Origin: Inquilinus limosus
GTDB lineage: Bacteria; Pseudomonadota; Alphaproteobacteria; DSM-16000; Inquilinaceae
Assembly: GCF_002195995.1 (NCBI RefSeq)
Contig: NZ_NHON01000001.1
Span: 11,906-75,905 of the forward strand
Direction: 5' to 3'
DNA: 64,000 bases
Positions 52,988 through 61,112 of the stretch are shown here, piece by piece. The notes beneath the pieces were generated by a model, which had not been told where the DNA came from, did not search any database, and saw only the letters and a program-made list of their open reading frames with translations. The translations under genes and the position numbers were made by a program. Numbering within the stretch: position 1 is the stretch's first letter; each line of letters begins with the position of its first letter.

Positions 52988-54091
52988 TCAGTACCCCGCG
53001 GCCCAGCGGGCAAGATCGGCCGCGCTTTCGGCGCCGTCGAACATGGCGACGATGCGTTCGCCCAGCAGCGGGCCGAACTTGAACATCTGCCCGTCGCAAT
53101 GGGTGACCACGAGGCCGCGCCCGGCCGTGTCGAGCCGGAAGCGGCGCGACGGGTCGAGGACGTAGTAGCCGACCTGGATCCGGGTCGGGCGGTAGTCGCC
53201 GGCGTCGCGCAGATAGGGCCGGAACGGCGCCAGGATCGCCTCGCCCTCGGTGGCGAGGTCGGAGCCGAAGCCGTCGATCTCCGGCCGGGCGCGGCGGCGA
53301 TGCGGGCCATGGCCGAGCTTGAGGCCGGCGCCGCGGCGGTCCGGCAGGGTGTAGCCGGCATGGTCGCCGAGGGTGACGATGGCCGGTGCATCCCGCCAGG
53401 ACTGGGCGAAGCGCGCCGGCGGCTCGACATAGCACAGGCCCTGGCGCCAGGTGGTGGCGTCGCCGTAGCGCTCCGGCATCAGCGCCGGCAGCCAGGCGCC
53501 GGCGGCGACCACCAGCAGGTCGCCCTCGACCGTGCTGCCGTCGGCCCGGACGGCGACGCCCCGCTCCTGGTCCACCCGGGCGATGCGGCAGCCGCCTTCG
53601 ACCACCGCCCCGTGCGCCGCCACCCAGCGCGCCAGCTCGGTGACGATGCGGCCGGCGAAGAGCGGCCCGCCGGGCAAGGCGACGACACCCCAGGCGCCCT
53701 CGGGCAGCTGGAGATGCGGGCACAGCCGCTCCACCCCTGCTCGGTCCAGCACCTCATGCGGCACGCCGACCTCGCGGAAGGCCTGCAGCGTCTGGGCGGC
53801 GTAGTCGCCGGCCTCCAGCGAGATCGCGATCGCGCCGGTGTCCTCGAACTGCTCGCTGCCGATGTCGTCCCACACCCGCGACCACGCCTCGAAGGCGGGC
53901 GCCACCATGCGGGTGTAGCCGATGGCCGAGCCGTAGTGATAGCGGATCATCCGGTGCTGGTCGTAGGAGGCGCCGTGCGGGTTCGGCACCTCGCTTTGCT
54001 CCAGCAGATGCACCTCGTGCCCGCGCTGCAGCGCCGCCCGCGCCACGGACAGACCGACGATACCGGCACCGATGATGACGACACGAGCCAT
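52988..54091 (-). CDS. FAD-dependent amine oxidase, monomeric sarcosine-oxidase-like
   Basis: A 367-residue DAO-family flavoprotein. The Rossmann FAD motif VVIIGAGIVGLSVARAALQR is at the very N-terminus. SYDQHRMIRYHYGSAIGYTR resembles the flavin-proximal region of sarcosine/N-methyl-tryptophan oxidases. The C-terminal VVTHCDGQMFKFGPLLGERI contains a cysteine in the position used for covalent flavin attachment in that family (MSOX type). The start is the ATG at 54091. It heads a two-gene unit with the aldehyde dehydrogenase and probably oxidises an N-methylated or secondary amine. Confidence 0.9.
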   Translation of the reverse strand: MARVVIIGAGIVGLSVARAALQRGHEVHLLEQSEVPNPHGASYDQHRMIRYHYGSAIGYTRMVAPAFEAWSRVWDDIGSEQFEDTGAIAISLEAGDYAAQTLQAFREVGVPHEVLDRAGVERLCPHLQLPEGAWGVVALPGGPLFAGRIVTELARWVAAHGAVVEGGCRIARVDQERGVAVRADGSTVEGDLLVVAAGAWLPALMPERYGDATTWRQGLCYVEPPARFAQSWRDAPAIVTLGDHAGYTLPDRRGAGLKLGHGPHRRRARPEIDGFGSDLATEGEAILAPFRPYLRDAGDYRPTRIQVGYYVLDPSRRFRLDTAGRGLVVTHCDGQMFKFGPLLGERIVAMFDGAESAADLARWAAGY

Positions 54092-54155
54092 GGGATGCGC
54101 CCTGTTTTCGCTGAGACTGGTTGAGGGGCGATCAGGTGACGAAGCCCACCCCACC

Positions 54156-54234
54156 TTGTCATGCCCGGGCTTGACCCGGGCATCCAGAAGGTCTCGACAC
54201 CTCCTGGATTGCCGGGTCGAGCCCGGCAATGACA
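54156..54234. repeat. REP-like intergenic palindrome, copy 4 (divergent variant)
   Basis: The two halves, TTGTCATGCCCGGGCTTGAC (54156 on) and GCCGGGTCGAGCCCGGCAAT (54212 on), form a long imperfect palindrome centred near 54195, with inner arms CATCCAG and CTGGAT. It shares outer GTCAT/ATGAC and inner CCAG/CTGG layout with the other copies but differs in the stem. It lies between the divergent oxidase and GNAT genes. Confidence 0.65.
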
Positions 54235-54422
54235 GAAAGGGGGTGACCCGGTCCTCACCCGACCGCTCCTGCTGCCTCAGGCTAGACCGGCCGGCGCGGC
54301 AGATGCTGCCATGGATGCGTGCCGCTTTGGCGCATCCGCATGGCGGGCCGCCGGGTTTTCGGCCGATCGTGCCAGGCCGGGCGACGCAAGCTGAGGCACC
54401 GGCCCGACCAGAGAGTGTGGCG

Positions 54423-55274
54423 ATGACCCAGGACCCCCCTCCCCCGACCTTGCGCCCGATGACGGAGCAGGACCTGCCGGCGCTGCATGCCCTGACCGTG
54501 GAGGTCGGCTGGGCGCACCGGCCGGAGGATTGGCGCTTCGTCTTCGAGGTCGGCGACGGCGTGGTGGCCTGCGACGGCGCCGGCCGGGTGATCGGTTCGG
54601 CCCTGTGGTGGCCGTTCGGTCCGGATTTCGGCACGGTCGGCATGATCATCGTCTCGCCGCGGCTGCAGGCGAAGGGCACCGGGCGGCGGCTGATGCGCTG
54701 GCTGTTCGATCGGGCCGGCGACCGCGTGCTGCAGCTGAACGCCACCCCGGCGGGGCTGCGGCTCTACCGCTCCGAAGGGTTCCAGGAGATCGGCCGGATC
54801 CACCAGCATCAGGGGCCGGTGCAGCCGGTACCGGCCGTCGCCGCGGCCGGGCGGGTGCGGCCGATCGCGGCCGGGGACTGGCCGCGGATCCATGCCCTCG
54901 ACACGGGGGCCTATGGCGCGGAGCGGTCAGCGGCGCTGGATGCCCTCGCTGCCCGTTCGGTCGGATATGGCTACGAGGTGGATGCCGAGTTGCAGGGCTT
55001 CAGCCTGTGCCGGCCGTTCGGCCGCGGCCATGTCGTCGGCCCGATCGTGGCGCCGGACGAGGCCGCCGCCATCGCCCTGCTGCAGCCGCATCTGCAGGAG
55101 CATGCCGGCCGCTTCCTGCGAGTCGACACGCCGGATGACGGCGCCTTCGCCGGCCGCCTTGCGGCCGCGGGCCTGGCGCGGGTCGACACGGTCGCGACCA
55201 TGCGGCGCGGCGACCGGCCGGAGCGGCCGGGTTCCGCGAGGATCTTCGGGCTGATCAACCAGGCCTTGGGCTGA
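54423..55274 (+). CDS. GNAT N-acetyltransferase with two GNAT-like halves
   Basis: A 283-residue protein. The first half is a complete GNAT domain (RPMTEQDLPALHALTVEVGW, acetyl-CoA loop IIVSPRLQAKGTGRRLM, LYRSEGFQEIGRI). The second half (RPIAAGDWPRIHALDTGAYG, GHVVGPIVAPDEAAAIALLQ) is a GNAT fold lacking a clear acetyl-CoA loop and ends like YitI/Eis-like tandem GNATs. The start is the ATG at 54423. It is 2 nt before ghrA and thus co-transcribed. Substrate unknown, but an amino group on an amine or amino acid is expected. Confidence 0.88.
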   Translation: MTQDPPPPTLRPMTEQDLPALHALTVEVGWAHRPEDWRFVFEVGDGVVACDGAGRVIGSALWWPFGPDFGTVGMIIVSPRLQAKGTGRRLMRWLFDRAGDRVLQLNATPAGLRLYRSEGFQEIGRIHQHQGPVQPVPAVAAAGRVRPIAAGDWPRIHALDTGAYGAERSAALDALAARSVGYGYEVDAELQGFSLCRPFGRGHVVGPIVAPDEAAAIALLQPHLQEHAGRFLRVDTPDDGAFAGRLAAAGLARVDTVATMRRGDRPERPGSARIFGLINQALG

Positions 55275-55276
55275 CC

Positions 55277-56212
55277 ATGACCCGGGCGACGCTGCTGTAC
55301 AAATCCGACCCGGTCCGCGGCGCGGTCTGGGACCGGGTGTTCCGGGAGGAGGCGCCGGACATCGCGCTGGAGGTCTGGTCGGCCGACGCACCGCCGTCCG
55401 ACGCCGCCTATCTGGTGGCCTGGATTCCGCCCGAGGATCTGGCGCGGTCGGCGCCGAAGCTGGAGGTCCTGTTCGGCCTCGGCGCCGGGGTCGACCATCT
55501 GAACCTCAGCAGCCTGCCGCCGGGTGTCCAGTTGGTCCGCATGGTCGATCCGGACCTCACCCGGTCCATGGTCGAATACGTGCTCTACGCCGTGCTGGCG
55601 CTGCACCGGGACATCCCGGCCTATCTCGCCGATCAGCGCGAGGGCCGCTGGGCCCCGCGCGCGGTCCGTCGCAGTGCCGATCGCACGGTCGGGGTGATGG
55701 GTCTCGGCGTGCTCGGCCGGGCCGCGGCCGAGGCGCTGCGCGACCTCGGCTTCGCCGTGCGCGGCTGGAGCGCGTCGGAAAAGGCGATCCCGGGTGTCGC
55801 CTGCTTCGCCGGGCCGCAGGCGCTGCCGGACTTCCTCGGGGCCTGCGAAACCCTGGTCTGCCTGCTGCCGCTGACCGGCACGACCCGCGGTCTCCTGAAC
55901 GCTGAGCTCTTTGCGGCCCTGCCGGAAGGCGCCGGGCTGGTCAATGTCGGCCGCGGCGGGCATGTGGTCGAGGCCGACCTGCTGGCGGCGCTGGGGAGCG
56001 GCCAGGTTTCGGCGGCGATACTCGACGTGCTGGCGACCGAGCCGCCCGCCCCCGACCATCCGCTGCTGCGGCACCCGCGCGTGATGCTGACGCCGCACGT
56101 CGCCAGCGCCACCCATCCGGACTCCGCCGCCCGTCAGGTGATCCGCGCCATCCGCCGACACCGGGAGGGGTTGCCGCTGGAGAACACCGTCGACCGCCGG
56201 CAGGCGTATTGA
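55277..56212 (+). CDS. ghrA: Glyoxylate/hydroxypyruvate reductase
   Basis: A 311-residue NAD(P)H-dependent D-2-hydroxyacid dehydrogenase, GhrA-like in length and in LFGLGAGVDHL and the reduced lid. Catalytic positions are Arg in LVNVGRGGHVVE, Glu in DVLATEPPAPDHPL and His in RVMLTPHVASATHP. The nucleotide-binding GVMGLGVLGRAAAEAL is present. It probably reduces glyoxylate or hydroxypyruvate, and a hydroxyacid of the amine pathway is also possible. It starts 2 nt after the GNAT gene. Confidence 0.92.
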   Translation: MTRATLLYKSDPVRGAVWDRVFREEAPDIALEVWSADAPPSDAAYLVAWIPPEDLARSAPKLEVLFGLGAGVDHLNLSSLPPGVQLVRMVDPDLTRSMVEYVLYAVLALHRDIPAYLADQREGRWAPRAVRRSADRTVGVMGLGVLGRAAAEALRDLGFAVRGWSASEKAIPGVACFAGPQALPDFLGACETLVCLLPLTGTTRGLLNAELFAALPEGAGLVNVGRGGHVVEADLLAALGSGQVSAAILDVLATEPPAPDHPLLRHPRVMLTPHVASATHPDSAARQVIRAIRRHREGLPLENTVDRRQAY

Positions 56213-56270
56213 CGGCCCACTGGCTCCTGCCCCTCCGCCATGACGGTTCAATGTTCGACGGACTGATCCG

Positions 56271-56759
56271 TCACCCAAACAGGCTCATCAGCGGCTGCTC
56301 GGTCTTCCGGATCGGGGTCTTGATCACGATGTAGCTGAAGTATTTCGAGATCCCGACCGGGCGCTCCAGCAACCCCTCCATCACCTCCTGGTAATGCGAC
56401 AGGCTGCGGGTGACGAACTTCACCAGATAGTCGTACCCGCCGCTGACCAGGTGGCATTCCATCACCTCGTCCAGGCCGCGCATCGCCGCCTCGAAGCGGG
56501 TGAAATAGGGCAGAGTCTGGTCTGCCAGCGTGATCTCGGTGAAGACCGTGACGGTCTCGCCCAGCCTGGCCAGGTTGAGATGGGCGCCGTAGCCGGTGAT
56601 GTAGCCCGCCTGCTCCAGCCGCTTGACCCGCAGCAGGCAGGGGCTGGTGGACAACCCGACCGCATCCGCCAGGTGGACATTGGTCATCCGGCCCTGACGC
56701 TGCAGCTGCACCAGGATCCGCATGTCGATCTGATCGAGCCTGTTGCCTGATGGATGCAC
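56271..56759 (-). CDS. Lrp/AsnC-family transcriptional regulator
   Basis: A 162-residue regulator with an N-terminal HTH (LDQIDMRILVQLQRQGRMTN, VGLSTSPCLLRVKRLEQAGY) and a C-terminal RAM ligand/oligomerisation domain (YDYLVKFVTRSLSHYQEVME). The start is a GTG at 56759 with AGGAGC upstream. It follows the FCD regulator after 9 nt and is the last gene of the PuuB-like/GntR/Lrp minus-strand unit. Amino acid sensing is expected. Confidence 0.92.
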   Translation of the reverse strand: MHPSGNRLDQIDMRILVQLQRQGRMTNVHLADAVGLSTSPCLLRVKRLEQAGYITGYGAHLNLARLGETVTVFTEITLADQTLPYFTRFEAAMRGLDEVMECHLVSGGYDYLVKFVTRSLSHYQEVMEGLLERPVGISKYFSYIVIKTPIRKTEQPLMSLFG

Positions 56760-56768
56760 GACCTGCTC

Positions 56769-57482
56769 CTACTCGGCGGCGACGTCGGTCTTGCCCTGCC
56801 GCAGGGCGTTGGCCTTGTGCAGCGTCCGCACCGGGTCGCCGAAATGACGGTCCAGCTCCCTCAGCGCCGCCTCGACATCGTCGCCGCCGACCAGATCGGC
56901 CAGCAGCTGATGCTCCTCGATCAGCGCCTTGTTGGTGCGATAGCCGCCCATCAGCTTGTGCAGGCACAGCATGGTCTCGGCCTGCAGCGTGGCGAAGCCG
57001 CGGGACAGGCGGTGGCTGCCGGCCGCGTCGACCATCTCGCGGTGGAACTCCAGGTCCAGCTCGGCGGTGCGCGGCCAGTCCTCACGCCGGACCGCGGCCT
57101 CCATCTGCCGGGCGATCGCCTTCAGCTTCTTCGCCAGGACGGCGCGGCCGGGCAGGCCCATCACCCGCCGCATCGCGATCAACTCGAGCGACTTGCGGAC
57201 GAAGTAGATGTCCTGCAGATCCTCGTCGCTCAACTCCGGCACGAACACGCCGTAATGCGGTTCGCTGCGCAGCAGCCCTTCCTGGATCAGCCGCTGCAAC
57301 GCTTCGCGCACCGGCCCGCGGCTGACGCCGAAGCTGGCCGCCAGCTCCATCTCATTGAGCTGGGAGCCGAGCGGGAAGGTGCCGTCGAGGATCGAGGCGC
57401 GGATCTGCTCGCTGATCTGGCCGGAGAGGGTGGTGCGTTTCAACTGCTTCACCTTCCCCCCGCCGTCATTCGCCCGTGCCAT
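56769..57482 (-). CDS. GntR-family regulator, FCD (FadR-like) subfamily
   Basis: A 237-residue regulator from the ATG at 57482 (AAGGGG upstream), though an in-frame ATG at 57521 is also possible. The HTH is LNEMELAASFGVSRGPVREA then LQRLIQEGLLRSEPHYGVF. The FCD domain shows metal-site residues in AELDLEFHREMVDAAG and LIEEHQLLADLV. It is 35 nt after the PuuB-like gene. The 20-bp palindromic sequence at 58882 and 60950 is the best operator candidate for this protein, so it would control its own unit and the second peptide importer. Confidence 0.92.
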   Translation of the reverse strand: MARANDGGGKVKQLKRTTLSGQISEQIRASILDGTFPLGSQLNEMELAASFGVSRGPVREALQRLIQEGLLRSEPHYGVFVPELSDEDLQDIYFVRKSLELIAMRRVMGLPGRAVLAKKLKAIARQMEAAVRREDWPRTAELDLEFHREMVDAAGSHRLSRGFATLQAETMLCLHKLMGGYRTNKALIEEHQLLADLVGGDDVEAALRELDRHFGDPVRTLHKANALRQGKTDVAAE

Positions 57483-57517
57483 GCGCTCGCCCCTTCCGCG
57501 TTCGTCGCTCCCGCCGC

Positions 57518-58795
57518 TCAATTCAGGACATCCCTCAGCCGATAGTAGGCGCCTACCAGGGGCAGGAACCAGGGGGGGCCGAAATGGCCAGGGACAGCCG
57601 GCCAGTCGAGGTCGCGGAAGACGTTCACCTCCGGCCGGCCGCTCATCACCTCGGCCATCACCGCGCCCATATGCGTGGACATCTGGGTGCCATGGCCGCT
57701 GTAGCCCATCGAGTAGTAGAGGCCGTCATGCACGCCGGCCCGGGGCAGCCGGTCGGCGGTCATGTCGACGATCCCGCCCCAGCAATAGTCGATGCGCACG
57801 TCGCCGAGCTGCGGGAAGACCGCGCGCAGCGTCCGCTGCAGCACGCGGCCGCTCTTGGCGTCGGACAGCGGGCTGGACACGGCGAAGCGCGCCCGGCCGC
57901 CGAACAGCAGCCGGTTGTCGCCGAGGATGCGGAAATAGGTGCCGACATTCTTCGAATCCGTCGCCATCCGGCGGGTCGGCATCAGCTCGTCCACCACCGC
58001 CTGCGGCAGCTTCTCGGTGACGATGACGAAGCTGCCGATCGGGATGACGCGGCGCCGGAACCAGGCGAAGGGGCCGGCGCGCGACGGGCCGGTCGCCAGC
58101 AGCACCTGCGACGCCGTCAGCCGGCCGCGGGCGGTCACCACCTCATGGGCGTGGCCATTGCGCCGCTCCAGCGCCGACACCGGCGCGTCCTCGAAGATCG
58201 TCGCACCCCGCGCCACCGCCGCCTCGGCCAGGCCCTTGGAGAACCGGCCCATATGCATGCCCGCGCTCTTCCGGTAGACGAGCCCGCCATGGAACCGGTC
58301 GGAGCCGATCTCGGCCCGCAGGTCGCCCGCGGCGACCAGCGCGGTGTCGGCGTCGACCTCGCGCGCCAACACCTCCTGCGCCCGCTTGAGCTTGTCGAAA
58401 TGCTCCGGCTTGGCGGCCAGCTTGATCTTGCCGGTGCGGCGGAAATCGCAGTCGATCCCCTCCTCCCGCACCAGCCGCTCGACCGTGTCCACCGCGGCGT
58501 CATAGGCGCGGTACAGCAGCCGGGCGCGGTCCAAGCCGTGCCGGGCCGCGACGCCCTGGAAATCGACCGCGAGGCCGTTGTTGCACTGGCCGCCGTTGCG
58601 GCCGGAGGCGCCGGCGCCGACCCGCCCGGCCTCCAGCACCGCCACCCGGGCGCCGCGCTTCGCCAACGCCAGCGCCGCCGACAGGCCGGTGAAGCCGGCG
58701 CCGATCACGGCGACATCCACCTTGCCCTCGACCGGGCCGGCGGCGGCGCCCTGGAACGGCGTCACGGAATCCATCCAATAGGAAGCCAGCTTCAT
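57518..58795 (-). CDS. FAD-dependent amine oxidase, gamma-glutamylputrescine-oxidase-like (PuuB/OrdL)
   Basis: A 425-residue DAO-family enzyme. The FAD motif is VAVIGAGFTGLSAALALAKR (about residues 28-47), followed by GAGASGRNGGQCNNGL, characteristic of the PuuB/OrdL group. The C-terminal FAD contact is GLYYSMGYSGHGTQMSTHMG. It probably oxidises a gamma-glutamylated or other secondary amine. It is the first gene of the minus-strand unit with GntR and Lrp regulators; the operator candidate lies 87 nt upstream of the ATG. Confidence 0.92.
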   Translation of the reverse strand: MKLASYWMDSVTPFQGAAAGPVEGKVDVAVIGAGFTGLSAALALAKRGARVAVLEAGRVGAGASGRNGGQCNNGLAVDFQGVAARHGLDRARLLYRAYDAAVDTVERLVREEGIDCDFRRTGKIKLAAKPEHFDKLKRAQEVLAREVDADTALVAAGDLRAEIGSDRFHGGLVYRKSAGMHMGRFSKGLAEAAVARGATIFEDAPVSALERRNGHAHEVVTARGRLTASQVLLATGPSRAGPFAWFRRRVIPIGSFVIVTEKLPQAVVDELMPTRRMATDSKNVGTYFRILGDNRLLFGGRARFAVSSPLSDAKSGRVLQRTLRAVFPQLGDVRIDYCWGGIVDMTADRLPRAGVHDGLYYSMGYSGHGTQMSTHMGAVMAEVMSGRPEVNVFRDLDWPAVPGHFGPPWFLPLVGAYYRLRDVLN

Positions 58796-58881
58796 GATCG
58801 ATCCTGGATCGCGCGCCCCGCCTGATCGAACGCCCGGTCAGCGCCCGTCGCGGCGGCGACCCACTAGCTTGATCACGTCAT

Positions 58882-58901
58882 TCGTAGGATTGTCAACAAT
58901 C
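58882..58901 (-). promoter_or_regulatory. Operator candidate, 20-bp copy 1
   Basis: TCGTAGGATTGTCAACAATC, the exact reverse complement of copy 2 at 60950-60969. The core GATTGT-N2-ACAATC is a perfect 6+6-bp palindrome of the kind used by FCD-GntR proteins. It lies upstream of the PuuB-like gene and overlaps the argE stop codon by two bases. Confidence 0.7.
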
Positions 58902-60048
58902 ATAACGAGAGATGGGACAGCAGTCGTCCCAGCATGGCGACGCCCGAGGCCAGCTCGGCCCGGGTGATGAACTCGTCCGGCTTGTGCGCCCGGTCGATGT
59001 CGCCCGGGCCGCAGACGATCGTCGGCACGCCGGCCTGCTGATACAGGCCGGCCTCGGTGCCGAAGCTGACCGCGGCCTGGCGCTTCTGCTGCGCGATCGC
59101 CTCGGCCAGCGCCGCGAGCGGCTGGTCGTCGGCGAGATCGAGCGCCGGGTAGAGGCTGAGGGTCTCGCTGTCGACCGCGACCGACCGCCCTTCGGCCTGC
59201 AGCGCCGCCACCCGGTCCTCGGCGAATCGCGCGATCGGCCGCCACAGCCCGGCCGGGTCGGTGCCCGGGATGGCGCGGGCCTCGAGGTCGAACACGCATT
59301 CGGCCGGCACGATGTTGACGCCGGTGCCGCCGGACACCACGCCGACCTGCAGGGTCGAGACCGGCGGCGCGAAGCGGTCGTCGAACGGGCCTTCGGCTTC
59401 GATCCGCCGGGCCTCGTCCCGCACCTTCAGCATCAGTTCCGCCGCGAGGTGGATGGCGTTGTCCGCCAGGTCGGGGCGGGAGGAATGGCCGGCGCGGCCG
59501 CGCACGCGGACCCGCTGGGCGACCTTGCCCTTGTGCCGCAGCACGGGCCGAAGCCCGGTCGGCTCGCCGACGATGCAGCCGGAGGGCGGGGCGCAGAGCT
59601 GCGGCAGCCGCTCGATCAGGTGGCGCACGCCGACGCAGCCGACCTCCTCGTCATAGGACAGCGCGATGTGCACTGGCCGCGCCAGCCGGGCCGCGACCAG
59701 GGCCGGCACCGAAGCCAGGATGCAGGCGACGAAGCCCTTCATGTCGACCGCGCCGCGCCCGAACAGCCGATCGCCGTCGCGACGCAGGGCGAAGGGATCG
59801 CCGGTCCAGCCCTCCGGCGCCGCCGGCACCACGTCGAGATGGGCCGAGAGGACGATGCCGGGCACATCCGCCGGGCCGATGGTGGCAAACAGGTTGGCGC
59901 GGTCGCCCTCCGGCCCCGGCAGCACCACGGCGGGCACGCCGTGTTCGGCGAGATACGAACGGACATAGTCGATGATGGCCCCGTTCGGGGTGCGGCAGAC
60001 GGATGGGATCCCCACCAGATCCGCCAAAAGCTCCTCGACCGACTTCAT
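58900..60048 (-). CDS. argE: Acetylornithine-deacetylase-like M20 amidohydrolase
   Basis: A 382-residue zinc-dependent deacylase. Metal and catalytic residues: H70 and D72 (SAHLDVVP), D102 (VDMKGF), E134-E135 (YDEEVGCVG), and the ArgE-type GEPTGLRPVLRHKGK. The start is the ATG at 60048 with AGGAGG 7 nt upstream. ArgE proper removes the acetyl group from N-acetylornithine, but in this amine/peptide locus it may instead deacylate the imported or oxidised substrate. It is co-directional with the PuuB-like gene and divergent from the haloacid-dehalogenase-like gene. Confidence 0.88.
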   Translation of the reverse strand: MKSVEELLADLVGIPSVCRTPNGAIIDYVRSYLAEHGVPAVVLPGPEGDRANLFATIGPADVPGIVLSAHLDVVPAAPEGWTGDPFALRRDGDRLFGRGAVDMKGFVACILASVPALVAARLARPVHIALSYDEEVGCVGVRHLIERLPQLCAPPSGCIVGEPTGLRPVLRHKGKVAQRVRVRGRAGHSSRPDLADNAIHLAAELMLKVRDEARRIEAEGPFDDRFAPPVSTLQVGVVSGGTGVNIVPAECVFDLEARAIPGTDPAGLWRPIARFAEDRVAALQAEGRSVAVDSETLSLYPALDLADDQPLAALAEAIAQQKRQAAVSFGTEAGLYQQAGVPTIVCGPGDIDRAHKPDEFITRAELASGVAMLGRLLSHLSL

Positions 60049-60252
60049 TCCGTGCCTCCTGTGCTTGTACCGGCATCCTGCCCCGCCGCGCCCTGGCGGT
60101 CGCGCCGAAGGAGCACGGCGGTTCGGCATGTCATGCCATCGGGCCGGCCGCAAACGGCACGATCGCCCGGCGATGCGGCGCGGGAGGGGGCTGGCCGTGC
60201 GGTCCGCCGCTTCTAGGATGGCCCGATCGCAGATCCGATGAGAGCGACCGAC

Positions 60253-60918
60253 ATGGCCCTGAGACCGAAATACGTCACCTTCGACTGCTACGGCACCCTG
60301 ATCTATTTCGAGATGGCGCCGGCCGCCCGCCGGATCTATGCCGACCGGGTCGACGCGGCGCGGCTGGACGCCTTCTGCGCCGATTTCTCGGCCTACCGCC
60401 TGGACGAGGTGCTCGGCGCCTGGAAGCCGTATTTCGAGGTCGTGCGCAACGCGCTGGAACGGACCTGCCGGCTGTGGCGGGTGCCGTTCCGGGAGGAGGA
60501 TGCGCAGGCGATCTACGACGCCATCCCGAGCTGGGGCCCGCATCCGGACGTGCCGGAGGCGCTGGCCAGGGTCGCCACCCGCATCCCGCTGGTGATCCTG
60601 TCCAATTCGATGACCGACCTGATCCCGCACAGCGTGGCCAAGCTGGGCGCCCCGTTCCACGCCGCCTACACGGCGCAGGAGGCGCAGGCCTACAAGCCGC
60701 GGATGCGCGCCTTCGAATACATGTTCGACCAGCTCGGCTGCGGGCCGGAGGATGTGCTGCACTGCTCCTCCAGCTTCCGCTACGACCTGATGACCGCGCA
60801 TGACCTGCGGATCACCAACAAGGTGTTCGTCAACCGCGGGCACGAACCGCCCAACCCCTATTACGGCTATCACGAGATCCAGGACATCCGCGGCCTGCCC
60901 GGGCTGCTCGGGCTGTAG
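60253..60918 (+). CDS. Haloacid-dehalogenase-like hydrolase (type II HAD)
   Basis: A 221-residue HAD protein. The nucleophile is D11 in VTFDCYGTL; motif II is VILSNSM, motif III lysine in QAYKPRMRAFEYM and motif IV around HCSSSFRYDLMTAHDLRI. This resembles L-2-haloacid dehalogenase-type HADs, where hydrolysis or phosphatase action are both possible. An in-frame ATG at 60238 is an alternative start. It lies between argE and the second importer and probably shares their regulation. Confidence 0.88.
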   Translation: MALRPKYVTFDCYGTLIYFEMAPAARRIYADRVDAARLDAFCADFSAYRLDEVLGAWKPYFEVVRNALERTCRLWRVPFREEDAQAIYDAIPSWGPHPDVPEALARVATRIPLVILSNSMTDLIPHSVAKLGAPFHAAYTAQEAQAYKPRMRAFEYMFDQLGCGPEDVLHCSSSFRYDLMTAHDLRITNKVFVNRGHEPPNPYYGYHEIQDIRGLPGLLGL

Positions 60919-60949
60919 CTGCGGCCGAAGGCAGCGTCGTCTTCATTAA

Positions 60950-60969
60950 GATTGTTGACAATCCTACGA
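60950..60969 (+). promoter_or_regulatory. Operator candidate, 20-bp copy 2
   Basis: GATTGTTGACAATCCTACGA, identical to copy 1 in the opposite orientation. It is 144 nt upstream of the importer binding-protein start and 32 nt after the HAD gene stop. Each copy has the core palindrome nearer its downstream gene's opposite side, that is, the two are mirror images around the argE-HAD block. Confidence 0.7.
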
Positions 60970-61112
60970 CGACCGCCATCATATCCCGAACAGCGACAAG
61001 GCGGCGGCCCGAGCGGCCGCCCCCGGCGACGCGGAACACCGTGCGCCGCAACGGCCAGCCAAAAATCAGGGAGCTCGGGATCCTCGATCCCGCACAACAG
61101 AGGGACGGCGGC

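Noticed and set aside
56224-56250. A fifth REP-like palindrome near CCGCCATGACGGTTC
   Set aside because: Only a half-arm is present; no second arm was found.
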